From positions 1-64,000 of the forward strand of contig DAONQC010000008.1 in assembly GCA_035409945.1 (NCBI GenBank): a DNA stretch of 64,000 nucleotides, given 5' to 3'. Below the pieces are notes generated by a model, which saw only the letters and a program-made list of their open reading frames with translations, ran no database searches and was not told the origin of the DNA. This document shows positions 16,858 to 26,098 of this stretch, one piece after another (the first letter of the stretch is position 1; every line of letters starts with the position of its first letter). The position numbers and the translations under genes were made by a program. This DNA comes from MWEH01 sp035409945. GTDB taxonomy: Bacteria > Bacillota > Clostridia > Christensenellales > DTU072.

Positions 16858-18573
16858 TTATTCTGCATCCGCGCCATTTGAGGCAACTAAAGAAAGGGGT
16901 AAAAACTCGATACGCATTTCTATTTTTTCGGGATTTCCTTTTCCATCTAAATCTGCATCAATAATAACATATGGGTCTGTTCTCCGTCCGGTTTTGCCAA
17001 GATATATGACACTGCGTACATTTCCTTCATAGTCAGTAACACTAGATATTTCATATCTGGCTGTAATCTTTATTCCGTAATCTCTATCAGGTGGGAGAGT
17101 AAAGCTAGAAGGCAGTGATCCGGTTTCGTCAATAGCAATTGCTATCTCATCAAAAGGTGTTTCTGAAAAATCTATCCCAATAAGTTCTATACCTAGGGAG
17201 TTTTTGATAGTAGGGATAACATCGGCAGAGTTATCTTTATCTCGACCTAGGAACAAATCTCCATACTTTGCTACGAAATCAGAAAAACCTTCATCATATT
17301 CATCAGGTTGTGATAAATCGATACCACCTAATAAGTTATTTAAAAGAGGAACAATTCCCTCGTTTAAGTATAGTACAATTTCCATTGTTCCGTCGGTCTT
17401 AAACTTCACATAGCTATTATAGTAATCTATGGCTATCCCAACCAATGTAGGATGAAAATAAATTAGTGATAAGCTATCTATTGGTAGTGTAGTTTCGTTT
17501 TTTGCATATGTGGCTGGCTGCTTAGGAGTAGCTGCTAAAACCATGTCTTTGTTATTAACAGTATGACCGTTTGTGGCTGCGAAAAACACTTTTGTAACTT
17601 CTTCATAACTATTTGCATCGTTTACTTTTTTAACTAAAGAATCAACGTCAATTATGCCATCAAAAAGTCTATGTGCTTGTTTTATGCGTAAATTTTTATA
17701 ATTTGCTAGGGCTTTTTCTCTATTAGCAAGACCAAGCTCTTCTAGTTTTTTCTGTATTACTCCACCGATAACGGCATGTCCTTCATTTGATGGGTGAAGT
17801 ACATCGCTAAATAATAAATTGCCAGCACGTACTTTGTCTTCTAGATAAATATCGTCAAATTCTTTTGCAACATCAAGTATGTGATAAGCGCCGGGATGTT
17901 CTTCTAAATAGTCTTTTATTATATCGTTCATTATATCGATATAAATTTGGAAAAAGGCTCTATATTCCGATGGCTCCATACCGGTTTCCCGTATCATTTC
18001 GATTCGGGTTTCGTTAAACATACATGGGTCATCCATAGCGGGATTGTATTGCGTGAACATAAAAATATGTGCATTTGGATTAAGCCTTCTTAATTCATCA
18101 ATAGCTGCATAAAAATGAATTTTAGCATTTGCTAGTGAATTGGTAGCAACTGTCGCAGTAAGCTCTCTATCAAGGACTAGGTCAAAAGCACCAAGCTGTA
18201 AAAGGTCATTTGCAAGCATTGAAATTGTTATGACATCTGCTTCCCTTATGTGAGTGGCAGTAAGATATGCATTTTTATCTCCTGCTTTAATAAAGTCTTC
18301 AAACTGATAGGTTCTATGCCCGGATACAGCTCTATTGAATCCCTCATATTTATTTATTTCACTAATAATGCCATAAAAAGCGTAACTGTCCCTTTCGTGT
18401 ATAGGTGCGGGGCCCAAAATTCCTTCGCTTATAGAGTCCCCTAAAAACACGATTTTTAAAGGTTTTTCGTAAGATTCATTATTCAGAGAAACAACAGCCA
18501 GTACTGATGCCGATAGGACTGCAATAAGCAATATTGTTATTATAAGTTTTGATACTTTTACAACCGCTTTCAC
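16858..18573 (-). CDS. Secreted SGNH/GDSL-family hydrolase
   Basis: 571 residues. A signal peptide (about 1-27) is followed by an SGNH hydrolase domain: block I GDSISEG near residue 45, an LANDLLQ segment that may be block III near 120, and the block V Asp/His pair in DVLHPSNEGH near 263. Such enzymes cleave ester bonds of lipids or acetylated carbohydrates. The ~280-residue C-terminal part has no domain I recognise. The start is GTG at 18573 with GAGGA upstream. No cell-wall anchor is seen. The N-terminus resembles that of the alkaline phosphatase at 2150-3478. Confidence 0.82.
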   Translation of the reverse strand: MKAVVKVSKLIITILLIAVLSASVLAVVSLNNESYEKPLKIVFLGDSISEGILGPAPIHERDSYAFYGIISEINKYEGFNRAVSGHRTYQFEDFIKAGDKNAYLTATHIREADVITISMLANDLLQLGAFDLVLDRELTATVATNSLANAKIHFYAAIDELRRLNPNAHIFMFTQYNPAMDDPCMFNETRIEMIRETGMEPSEYRAFFQIYIDIMNDIIKDYLEEHPGAYHILDVAKEFDDIYLEDKVRAGNLLFSDVLHPSNEGHAVIGGVIQKKLEELGLANREKALANYKNLRIKQAHRLFDGIIDVDSLVKKVNDANSYEEVTKVFFAATNGHTVNNKDMVLAATPKQPATYAKNETTLPIDSLSLIYFHPTLVGIAIDYYNSYVKFKTDGTMEIVLYLNEGIVPLLNNLLGGIDLSQPDEYDEGFSDFVAKYGDLFLGRDKDNSADVIPTIKNSLGIELIGIDFSETPFDEIAIAIDETGSLPSSFTLPPDRDYGIKITARYEISSVTDYEGNVRSVIYLGKTGRRTDPYVIIDADLDGKGNPEKIEMRIEFLPLSLVASNGADAE

Positions 18574-18961
18574 TGCAATTTCCTCGTATATAATGCTGTT
18601 TGAATTTAACCAGTAAAAAGGTTAGCAACATTACTTTATATATTTCATTTGCTGCATGACGCTTGCATAGTCAGCTCCGCAAAATATAATTAATTTTATT
18701 TTAACACATAAAGAGCTAATGTCTACCACCAATTAAATATATGTAAATGCTGTTAGAGTATCCACAATATATAACCGTATGAAATGTGGAGCATATTGAA
18801 ATGGATTGCTGAGAAAAACATGAAAAACAAACAGAATAACAAGAAAACATAGTACTTCAATTTACTTTACATATTACAGCAATGTGTTAGTTATCAAAGT
18901 AAGTGCAACGGTAGATAGCCCCTCGAACATTGCGGGGTAAGCAAACCATACATTTTATGCC
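18574..18961. other. Divergent intergenic region before the aro leader
   Basis: Should hold the promoter of the SGNH hydrolase gene (minus strand), but I cannot place it with confidence. CCCC...GGGG at about 18917-18936 could form a weak hairpin. No ORF with a ribosome site was seen. Confidence 0.35.
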
Positions 18962-18990
18962 TTGACAAAGGGATATCTTGGTAGTACACT
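18962..18990 (+). promoter_or_regulatory. Promoter of the aro gene cluster
   Basis: -35 TTGACA (18962-18967, perfect), 17-bp spacer, -10 TACACT (18985-18990, 4 of 6). It lies 36 bases before the leader-peptide start and about 270 bases before aroF. Confidence 0.7.
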
Positions 18991-19025
18991 AATAAACATA
19001 CACAAATTGCCGTGGAGCAAAGATA

Positions 19026-19088
19026 ATGAATTCAATGATTACAGTTTACAACTATTACTACTTTTATTTTGAGGAAAGCATTTCATAG
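19026..19088 (+). CDS. Tyr/Phe-rich leader peptide of the aro attenuator
   Basis: A 20-codon ORF, ATG at 19026 to TAG at 19086-19088, with GGAG eight bases upstream. Its middle encodes VYNYYYFYF: five Tyr and two Phe codons within nine. That composition is the hallmark of amino-acid attenuation leaders such as those of trp and phe operons. Its stop codon abuts the first strand of the antiterminator (19088-19094), the expected geometry: a ribosome that finishes translation covers that strand, while one stalled on Tyr/Phe codons leaves it free. Translation itself is inferred. Confidence 0.82.
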   Translation: MNSMITVYNYYYFYFEESIS

Positions 19089-19160
19089 TGCGGTAGTTTT
19101 GCTGTTGTAATAATAATCAATTTATACTAATAAACAAACCGCACAAGAGGCGGTTTTTTT
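19046..19160 (+). terminator. Attenuator: terminator and competing antiterminator
   Basis: Terminator: AAACCGC (19136-19142) pairs with GCGGTTT (19150-19156), 7-base loop, T run to 19160. Antiterminator: GTGCGGT (19088-19094) pairs perfectly with ACCGCAC (19138-19144), using the same strand. A third pairing, TTACAAC (19046-19052, within the Tyr codons) with GTTGTAA (19104-19110), could form when no ribosome is present. Together these give the alternative structures expected of transcription attenuation by ribosome stalling. Confidence 0.82.
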
Positions 19161-19258
19161 AATATATAGAATCTATAAGAAAGTTAACAAAAACATGTAA
19201 AGGTATTAAGAAACTCAAATCGGATAAATTAAGTAAAAATATATAAGAGGAAAATAAA

Positions 19259-20272
19259 ATGATAGTAACAATTAAAAAAGGTGGCAATCAAGCGCAAATT
19301 GATAATTTACTTACTTGGATAAAAAGTATTGGACTAAGCACTCATATATCTAAAGGTGAAAACAACACAATTGTGGGACTAGTTGGTGATACAACGAAAG
19401 TTGATATAGGGCTTTTAGAATCTTTAGATATAGTTGAGTCAGTTACAAGGATTCAAGAGCCGTATAAAAACGCAAATAGAAAATTTCATCCCGAAGATAC
19501 AATAATAGAAGTAGGTGGACATAAATATGGGGGAAATAACTTCCAAATAATTGCAGGACCTTGCTCTGTTGAATCTAGAGAACAAGTGCTTAGCATTGCA
19601 AAAGAGGTAAAAAAGGCAGGTGCTACTGCACTTCGCGGTGGTGCATTTAAGCCAAGAACATCTCCGTATGCCTTCCAGGGACTCGGGTTTGAAGGACTTG
19701 ATATATTAAGAGAGGTTCGAGCTGAAACGGGGATGCCAATTGTTACTGAAATAATGAGTGAGTTACATATTGAAGAATTTATGGATGTAGATATCATTCA
19801 AGTTGGTGCAAGAAATATGCAAAACTTTGCTCTTCTAAAAGAATTAGGGAAACTTGATAAACCTATCCTTTTGAAAAGAGGTCTTTCTGCAACTATTGAA
19901 GAATGGCTTATGAGCGCAGAATACATAATGGCTGGTGGTAATAAAAAAATTATTCTTTGCGAGCGAGGGATTAGAACCTTTGAACCATATACTAGAAATA
20001 CTCTTGATTTGTCGGCCATCCCTCTCATAAAAGAAAAAACTCACTTGCCTGTAATAGTGGACCCGAGCCACGCATCAGGATTATCACGTTTAGTTAGACC
20101 AATGTCATTAGCTTCGGTGGGAGCGGGTGCAGATGGACTTATTATAGAAGTACACAACGATCCTCCACGAGCACTTTGTGATGGTGCACAATGCTTAAGA
20201 CCCGAACAATTTAGTGAGGTAGTTCAAGCAATAGACGTAATGCTACCACTAGTTGGCAAAGTAAGGGATTAA
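19259..20272 (+). CDS. aroF: 3-deoxy-7-phosphoheptulonate synthase (DAHP synthase), type I-beta
   Basis: 337 residues. It catalyses the first shikimate step, PEP plus erythrose-4-phosphate to DAHP. An N-terminal ferredoxin-like regulatory domain (about 1-70) precedes a KDO8P-synthase-like barrel with IAGPCSVES, GGAFKPRTSPYAFQG, LLKRG, ERGIRTFEPYTRNTLDLSA and DPSHASG. The N-terminal domain is the part that binds aromatic end products in relatives, so feedback by Tyr or Phe is likely in addition to the attenuator upstream. AGAGGAAAA precedes the ATG. First structural gene of the cluster; symbol usage (aroF/aroG/aroA) varies between species. Confidence 0.93.
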   Translation: MIVTIKKGGNQAQIDNLLTWIKSIGLSTHISKGENNTIVGLVGDTTKVDIGLLESLDIVESVTRIQEPYKNANRKFHPEDTIIEVGGHKYGGNNFQIIAGPCSVESREQVLSIAKEVKKAGATALRGGAFKPRTSPYAFQGLGFEGLDILREVRAETGMPIVTEIMSELHIEEFMDVDIIQVGARNMQNFALLKELGKLDKPILLKRGLSATIEEWLMSAEYIMAGGNKKIILCERGIRTFEPYTRNTLDLSAIPLIKEKTHLPVIVDPSHASGLSRLVRPMSLASVGAGADGLIIEVHNDPPRALCDGAQCLRPEQFSEVVQAIDVMLPLVGKVRD

Positions 20273-20367
20273 AGTAGGCACTAATTAAAATACTATGGTG
20301 AGCGCTATGTGGCGGGATTAAGGCAATAAATGTCAAACTGCTGCCAGTTGGTAAAGTAAGGGGTTAA
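20251..20367 (+). repeat. Degenerate duplicate of the aroF 3' end
   Basis: The last 22 bases of aroF, AGTTGGCAAAGTAAGGG plus ATTAA (20251-20272), recur at 20346-20367 with two mismatches, 95 bp downstream and ending in the same TAA. Upstream of both, GCAATA and CTRCC are shared. The copy is outside the gene. The remainder of the 261-bp gap to tyrA is purine-rich with no gene. Confidence 0.75.
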
Positions 20368-20533
20368 TGCAGAGAGTTCGCCCAAGAGATAGCGGTAAAT
20401 ATTTGATGGATAATGAGAGAAAGATATGGCTATGTTAACATCTGGGGGATAATAAGATAGGCTAGCGAAAGATAGCGAGATACAGATTAATAGTTAAAAT
20501 AATTGATAGAAAATTAAGATAAGTAGGTGGAAA

Positions 20534-23500
20534 ATGAACATTGCAATTATTGGACTTGGACTTATAGGTGGGAGTTTAGGAAAGGCGATTTTATCGCGAA
20601 CTAAACATCTTGTGTTTGGTAAAGATATTGACCCAATTGCCGTTATTAAAGCACGGCTCACAAATGCAATAACAGAAGAACTAACCGATGAAATGCTAAA
20701 GCAAGTTGACTTAGTAATAGTAGCTCTTCCTCCCGCAAAAACTATAGAAGAAATGAAAAAAATTGTTCCAAAACTTAAAAACGGTGCAATCGTAATTGAT
20801 TGTGCAGGAACAAAACGCAAAGTAATAGCCGCTATGGAAGAATTAAAAAAGGAATATCCAGACATTGAATTTGTAGGCACACACCCAATGGCAGGTAGGG
20901 AATATAGCGGAATTGATTATGCAGTCGAAGGGCTTTTTGATAATTCCTTTATAATCATAACGCCCGTTCAAAATACTATGCCTGCGCTTATGACAGTAAA
21001 AGAGTTATTTATCGCAATAGGTGCGGAAGATATAGAAGTAGCAAATAAAGATGTGCACGACAAAATGATAGCGTATACCTCACAGCTTGCACATATCGTT
21101 TCTAGTGCATACATTAAAAATCCTTTAGCGGTAGAACACGCTGGATTCTCTGCTGGTAGTTTTAAAGATTTAACTAGAGTTGCAAGGTTAAACCCTGAAA
21201 TGTGGACCGAGCTTTTTATAGAAAATAAAGATAATTTAGTAGCTCATATAGATGAAATACAAAAGCATTTAACCGAATATAGAAATGCAATTGATAGTCA
21301 AGATAAAGATAAACTGGCAAAACTACTCGAAGATGGGGTTAAACAGAAAAAGGCATCCGAAGATGTGTTGAACGCCCGAATTAAAAAACTAAAAGATACA
21401 AAAGAAGATGATACGCAAAGTAAAATATTACTAGATAACGGACTAATAGGCGAAACTGGCAAGTTAATAAAAAATATTGCAACTGGCAAAAATATTTTAA
21501 TTGTTTCCGATACAAATGTATCAAAGTTTTACTTAAACACCGTTAAAGATAGTTTAGAAAAATCGGGATACAAAGTTGGTAGTCACATTTTCGAAGCAGG
21601 AGAGCAAAGTAAAAACTATAAGACTTACATAGATATTTTATCGTCAGCTAGTGAGAATATGCTTACTAGAAATGACTGCATCATAGCTCTTGGTGGAGGC
21701 GTTGTTAGTGATATTGCTGGATTTGCTGCTGCAACGTATATGCGTGGAATTAAATATATTACGATATCAACATCCCTTCTTGGCATGGTAGATGCGGCAA
21801 TTGGTGGGAAAACGGGGATAGATACAGAATACGGAAAAAACTTAACAGGCTGCTTTTATCAACCGTCGTTTGTTATATGCGATTTAGATACCCTACACAC
21901 TCTACCGATAGAAGAATACAAAAATGGTTTTGGCGAAATTATTAAATATGCAGTTTTAAATGAAAATATCTTTAATCTTGCAAATCAAGGCCTAGAGAAA
22001 CCACTAATTGAAGCATGTATTAAATTTAAGATGGATATAGTAAATAAGGATGAAAAAGAAGGAAGTGTTCGCAGACTCTTAAACCTTGGTCATACCTTTG
22101 GTCACGCAATAGAAAAAGCATCAAACTACCAAGAAAAACATGGAGAAGCAGTGGTTAAAGGTCTATATATAATGGCTAAAGCTGCAAAAAACTCAGGTAA
22201 GCTAAAAGAAGAATCGTTTGATAAGATTGAGGAAATGATTAGTAAATACGGTTTTAGTACTAAAAATATATACACTACAAAAGCATTGATTGAGATCATA
22301 AAAACAGATAAAAAGATGGAAAATAATGAAGTTATAAACCTCGTTGACATTGAAGATTTAGGGCAATGTAGTATTAGGAAGATATCACTTGAAGATTTAA
22401 AAGAGTATGTAGAAGGAGAGGTAATTGTAATTGAGAGGTCAAAAATTAAGGGGGTTATAGAAGTACCTGCATCTAAATCGGTAGCGCATAGGGCTTTTAT
22501 ATGTGCAGCACTAGCTGATAAAGAGACTTTGATCAATGGACGTATTAAAGGAGACGACATAGATGTAACGATAGAGGCATTAAATAAGCTAGGTGCTAAG
22601 ATTATTAAAAAGTCAGTTAGTCAGTTTTTAGTAACACCTTTACCTCGCAAAATAAAAACAGATAAGCCTATTGAACTTGATATGAAAAGTAGTGGCTCTA
22701 GCCTTAGGTTTCTACTTCCAATAGTAGCAGCTCTTGGTGTAAAAGCTAGGTTTGTAGGAAGTGCTGGACTTTCAAAAAGACCAATTTCTGAACTCATTAA
22801 GTTACTAAAAAGCAAAGGATTAAATGTATCTAGTGAAACCCTTCCATTTGAAATCAGTGGTACAATATCTCCAGGTAAATATGTTATAGATGGCAGTATT
22901 AGCTCTCAATATATTACTGGACTACTGCTTGCCCTTCCAATATTAAAAGGAGAGAGTTTAATTGAAGTTATCGGCGAAAAGGTATCAAAAAACTATATAG
23001 ATGTTACCCTTAATGTTCAAAACGAGTTTAATGTAAATATATCTACAGGTGACAATTTTTATGAAATTAAAGGAAATAATGGATACATTTCACCAGGTGA
23101 ATATAATGTTGAAGGTGATTACAGTAGTGCTGCCGCAATGTTTTGTTTAGCTGCAGTTGCAGGTGCTGTTGAAGTTACTGGATTATCCGAAAGTTCCCTT
23201 CAGGGGGATAAGGTAGTTCTAGATATACTGGAGAGAATGGGCGCTACTGTTAAAAGGAAAGAAAATAGCGTTCATGTAAAAAAGGGCAAGTTAAAGGCAA
23301 CTAATTTTGATGCAAAGAATTGTCCAGATTTAGTGCCAGTTTTAGCTGTAACTCTCGGTGTTGTAAATGGTACATCTAGAATTTATTCTTGTGATAGATT
23401 GAAAGCAAAAGAAAGCGATAGGTTAACAGAAACTATATCTTTACTTCGGGATTTTGGCATTCCTGCAGAGATAGATGGAGATACACTCGTTATACTTGGC

Positions 23501-23683
23501 GGAAGACCATTCGGTACATTTTATAGATGTCCAGATGACCATAGGATGGCAATGGCAGCAACCATTTTGGCATCTGTTGCTGATAGATCAACTGGTATTT
23601 TTAATTTTCAATGTGTCAGTAAATCATACCCTGATTTCTTTGATGATTTTAGAGCGATAGGAGGACAATTTTATGAACCGTAG
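20534..23683 (+). CDS. Trifunctional prephenate dehydrogenase / 3-dehydroquinate synthase / EPSP synthase
   Basis: 1049 residues joining three enzymes. TyrA (about 1-290): Rossmann GLGLIGGSL, THPMAGRE. AroB (about 300-625): GGGVVSDIAGFAAATYMRG, GGKTGID, LNLGHTFGHAIE. AroA (about 633-1049): PASKSVAHRA, the substrate loop SSGSSLRFLLP, SKRPI, RLKAKESDRL, DDHRMAMA. All key motifs are intact, so all three steps should work: prephenate to hydroxyphenylpyruvate, DAHP to dehydroquinate, and shikimate-3-phosphate to EPSP. An internal Shine-Dalgarno-like AAGGAGAGG (22413-22421) lies at the AroB/AroA junction, a likely relic of a separate aroA. It overlaps aroC by 11 bases, implying coupled translation. 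There is no ACT domain after TyrA. Confidence 0.93.
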   Translation: MNIAIIGLGLIGGSLGKAILSRTKHLVFGKDIDPIAVIKARLTNAITEELTDEMLKQVDLVIVALPPAKTIEEMKKIVPKLKNGAIVIDCAGTKRKVIAAMEELKKEYPDIEFVGTHPMAGREYSGIDYAVEGLFDNSFIIITPVQNTMPALMTVKELFIAIGAEDIEVANKDVHDKMIAYTSQLAHIVSSAYIKNPLAVEHAGFSAGSFKDLTRVARLNPEMWTELFIENKDNLVAHIDEIQKHLTEYRNAIDSQDKDKLAKLLEDGVKQKKASEDVLNARIKKLKDTKEDDTQSKILLDNGLIGETGKLIKNIATGKNILIVSDTNVSKFYLNTVKDSLEKSGYKVGSHIFEAGEQSKNYKTYIDILSSASENMLTRNDCIIALGGGVVSDIAGFAAATYMRGIKYITISTSLLGMVDAAIGGKTGIDTEYGKNLTGCFYQPSFVICDLDTLHTLPIEEYKNGFGEIIKYAVLNENIFNLANQGLEKPLIEACIKFKMDIVNKDEKEGSVRRLLNLGHTFGHAIEKASNYQEKHGEAVVKGLYIMAKAAKNSGKLKEESFDKIEEMISKYGFSTKNIYTTKALIEIIKTDKKMENNEVINLVDIEDLGQCSIRKISLEDLKEYVEGEVIVIERSKIKGVIEVPASKSVAHRAFICAALADKETLINGRIKGDDIDVTIEALNKLGAKIIKKSVSQFLVTPLPRKIKTDKPIELDMKSSGSSLRFLLPIVAALGVKARFVGSAGLSKRPISELIKLLKSKGLNVSSETLPFEISGTISPGKYVIDGSISSQYITGLLLALPILKGESLIEVIGEKVSKNYIDVTLNVQNEFNVNISTGDNFYEIKGNNGYISPGEYNVEGDYSSAAAMFCLAAVAGAVEVTGLSESSLQGDKVVLDILERMGATVKRKENSVHVKKGKLKATNFDAKNCPDLVPVLAVTLGVVNGTSRIYSCDRLKAKESDRLTETISLLRDFGIPAEIDGDTLVILGGRPFGTFYRCPDDHRMAMAATILASVADRSTGIFNFQCVSKSYPDFFDDFRAIGGQFYEP

Positions 23684-24746
23684 TTTTAATAACATAAAAG
23701 TTAATATATATGGATCTTCTCATGGTGAGGAAATAGGAGTGGTTTTAACAGGGATTCCAGTAGGAACCAATATTTCAATAGATGATATTAACGATTTACT
23801 TAGTAGAAGAAGATCAAATAAAAACGTATGGTCTACCTCTAGAGGCGAGCTAGATGAACCTATTTTTTTAAAAGGCATTGAAGATGGCAAAGTTGTATCA
23901 GAAGAGATTAATATTTGTATAAAAAACAAAACTGCTAAGAAAAGCGACTATGATAATTTAGTTAATAAACCAAGACCTTCACATGCCGACTACCCGGCGA
24001 TGATAAAAGATGGTAAGAATTTCTTGTCAGGTGGTGGCAGGTTTTCGGGAAGAATGACAGCCCCTATATGCATAGCTGGAGGAATTGCTAAAGGTATACT
24101 TAAAGAGCAAAACATAAAAATTGGGGCATATATTTCTGAAATAGCAGGTATTGATGCTATGTCGTATAAAAACAATCTCATAACACAAGAAGATATAGAA
24201 AAAGTAAGTAACAAAGACTTACCCATTTTATCAAATAACGAATCAGAAATAATTAAAAAAATAATGAATGCAAAAGAGGAAAAAGACAGTGTAGGAGGCG
24301 TCGTTGAGTGTATTGTTTTCAATATGCCAGTAGGAATAGGTGATGCTTTATACGATGGCATAGAAGGTAGAATCGCTAGCTCTTTATTTGCCATTCCTGC
24401 AGTTAAAGGTGTGGAATTTGGAACTGGGTTTGACATAACTAAAATGCGTGGTAGCGATGCAAACGATTCATATCAATACAAAGATGGAAAAGTTATTACG
24501 CTAACGAATAATAACGGTGGAATTACAGGGGGTATGTCAAACGGTATGCCGATAACCTTACGGGTAGCTGTTAAGCCCACACCATCTATAGGAACTATTC
24601 AAAATACAGTAGATTTAGAAACAAAAGAAAATACAACTATTGAAATTAAAGGTAGGCACGATGCCTGTATTGTGCCAAGAGCAGTTCCTGTAGTTGAAGC
24701 AGCAGTAGCTCTCGCCATTTATGATTGTATACTAGATAAACCCTAG
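23673..24746 (+). CDS. aroC: Chorismate synthase
   Basis: 357 residues; converts EPSP to chorismate using reduced FMN. Signatures: the early GSSHGEEIGVVLTGIP, RPSHADYPA, SGGGRFSGRMTA, the late GGITGGMSNGMPI and GRHDACIVPRAVPVVEA. Length and motifs are typical. The ATG lies inside the end of the upstream trifunctional gene (11-base overlap), with GGAGGA upstream. Confidence 0.95.
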   Translation: MNRSFNNIKVNIYGSSHGEEIGVVLTGIPVGTNISIDDINDLLSRRRSNKNVWSTSRGELDEPIFLKGIEDGKVVSEEINICIKNKTAKKSDYDNLVNKPRPSHADYPAMIKDGKNFLSGGGRFSGRMTAPICIAGGIAKGILKEQNIKIGAYISEIAGIDAMSYKNNLITQEDIEKVSNKDLPILSNNESEIIKKIMNAKEEKDSVGGVVECIVFNMPVGIGDALYDGIEGRIASSLFAIPAVKGVEFGTGFDITKMRGSDANDSYQYKDGKVITLTNNNGGITGGMSNGMPITLRVAVKPTPSIGTIQNTVDLETKENTTIEIKGRHDACIVPRAVPVVEAAVALAIYDCILDKP

Positions 24747-24923
24747 AGGTTATTACAAAACAAAGTGATTAATATCCCGTCCTAGTAAAGTAAACCCTCG
24801 AACCCTAATAAACAGGCCGATAATATAACGTACTAGTAAGGTAAGAACTTAAAGGTTATAAAAATAAGTTGACCGATATACAATACAAATAAAACAAAGT
24901 CCATTTGAGACAAGGAGAAAGAT
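24747..24923 (+). repeat. Degenerate tandem repeats after aroC
   Basis: About three diverged ~50-bp copies. GATTGTATACTAGATAAACC with the aroC stop is echoed by GATTAATATCCCGTCCTAGTAA near 24768, and by GATAATATAACGTACTAGTAAGG near 24819; each is followed by an AACC/AACTTAAAGGTT-like stretch. No ORF. The pheA ribosome site AAGGAGAAAG ends the gap. Confidence 0.5.
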
Positions 24924-26066
24924 ATGGAACTTAAAAATTTAAGAGATGAGATTGATAACATAGATAATCAAATTGTAGCTCTATATGAAAAACGTTTAGG
25001 GATAGCAAAAGAAATTGCTACGGTAAAGAAGGAACATAATGTGCCTATTGAAAACAGCGCAAGAGAAAAGGAAATAATTAACAGAGTTACTGCTGGAATA
25101 CCTGACGATTTTAAGCTATATGCTAAAGAAGTATTTACCACCATCTTTAGTACCAGTAAAGCATACCAATCACAGATCATTGATACAACGTCCAAAACAG
25201 TTAATCTCATAAAAGAAAGTTTAGATTGTGGGCTTAAACCATTCCCTATATCTGGTGTGGTAGCGTGTCAAGGGGTGCCAGGGTCATACGCATCTATAGC
25301 TACTGAAAGATTATTTAAAATATCGAACATTATGCATATGAAAAATTGGGATGCTGTTTTTAATGCGGTACAAAAAGGCTTGTGTGAATATGGGGTTTTG
25401 CCTATTGAAAACAGTTCGGTTGGAAGTGTAAATGAAGTTTATGATTTGATAAGAAAACATAAGTGCTATATAGTGCGTGGTATCAAGTTAAGAGTTCAAC
25501 ATTATTTACTAGCAAACAAAGGGGCAAGCATAGAAGACATAAAAGAAGTATACTCACACGAACAGGCAATTTCTCAATGTTCGGAGTATTTAAAGGGTTT
25601 TAATGATTTAAAGATTAATATAGTTGATAACACTGCAGTTGCGGCAAAAATAGTGCAAGAAAGTGGCAGAAAGGATGTTTGTTGCATTTCATCAAGAGAA
25701 TGCGCTGGTATATATGGACTATCAATTTTAGAGCCTAATATTCAAAATAGTGATAGTAACTTTACTAGATTCATAGCCATTACTAAAGACTTCAAGATAT
25801 TTGAAGGTGCGAATAAGATTAGTATAATGGTTAACTTGCCTCATGAGGCTGGAAGTTTAAACAAATTACTTACCAGGTTTTCTACGCTCGGCTTAAATTT
25901 AACCAAACTTGAATCTCGTCCCATAAGTAATTCACCATTTGAGTTTTCGTTCTATTTTGATTTCGAAGCAAATTTGGCAAAAAAAGAAGTTCAAAACCTA
26001 ATTGCTGAACTAGAGAATATAAACGATAAGTTTGTATTTTTAGGTGGATATTCAGAGATACTCTAA
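24924..26066 (+). CDS. pheA: Bifunctional chorismate mutase / prephenate dehydratase
   Basis: 380 residues; chorismate to prephenate to phenylpyruvate, the Phe branch. Chorismate mutase AroQ domain (about 1-85: LRDEIDNIDNQIVALYEKR), prephenate dehydratase (about 105-285: GVPGSYASIATERLF, the PIENSSVGSVNEVYDL motif, SRECAGIYGL) and a C-terminal ACT domain (about 298-375) with the ESRP motif (LESRPISNSPFEFSFYFDFE) that binds Phe for feedback control. It also feeds prephenate to the TyrA domain upstream. Confidence 0.95.
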   Translation: MELKNLRDEIDNIDNQIVALYEKRLGIAKEIATVKKEHNVPIENSAREKEIINRVTAGIPDDFKLYAKEVFTTIFSTSKAYQSQIIDTTSKTVNLIKESLDCGLKPFPISGVVACQGVPGSYASIATERLFKISNIMHMKNWDAVFNAVQKGLCEYGVLPIENSSVGSVNEVYDLIRKHKCYIVRGIKLRVQHYLLANKGASIEDIKEVYSHEQAISQCSEYLKGFNDLKINIVDNTAVAAKIVQESGRKDVCCISSRECAGIYGLSILEPNIQNSDSNFTRFIAITKDFKIFEGANKISIMVNLPHEAGSLNKLLTRFSTLGLNLTKLESRPISNSPFEFSFYFDFEANLAKKEVQNLIAELENINDKFVFLGGYSEIL

Positions 26067-26098
26067 CCTATAACAACTGGAAAGTTTCGGAGGCAGAT

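Noticed and set aside
18962..19160. T-box riboswitch before aroF
   Set aside because: No T-box consensus (AGGGTGGNACCGCG) or specifier stem seen; the Tyr/Phe-rich leader ORF explains the terminator better.
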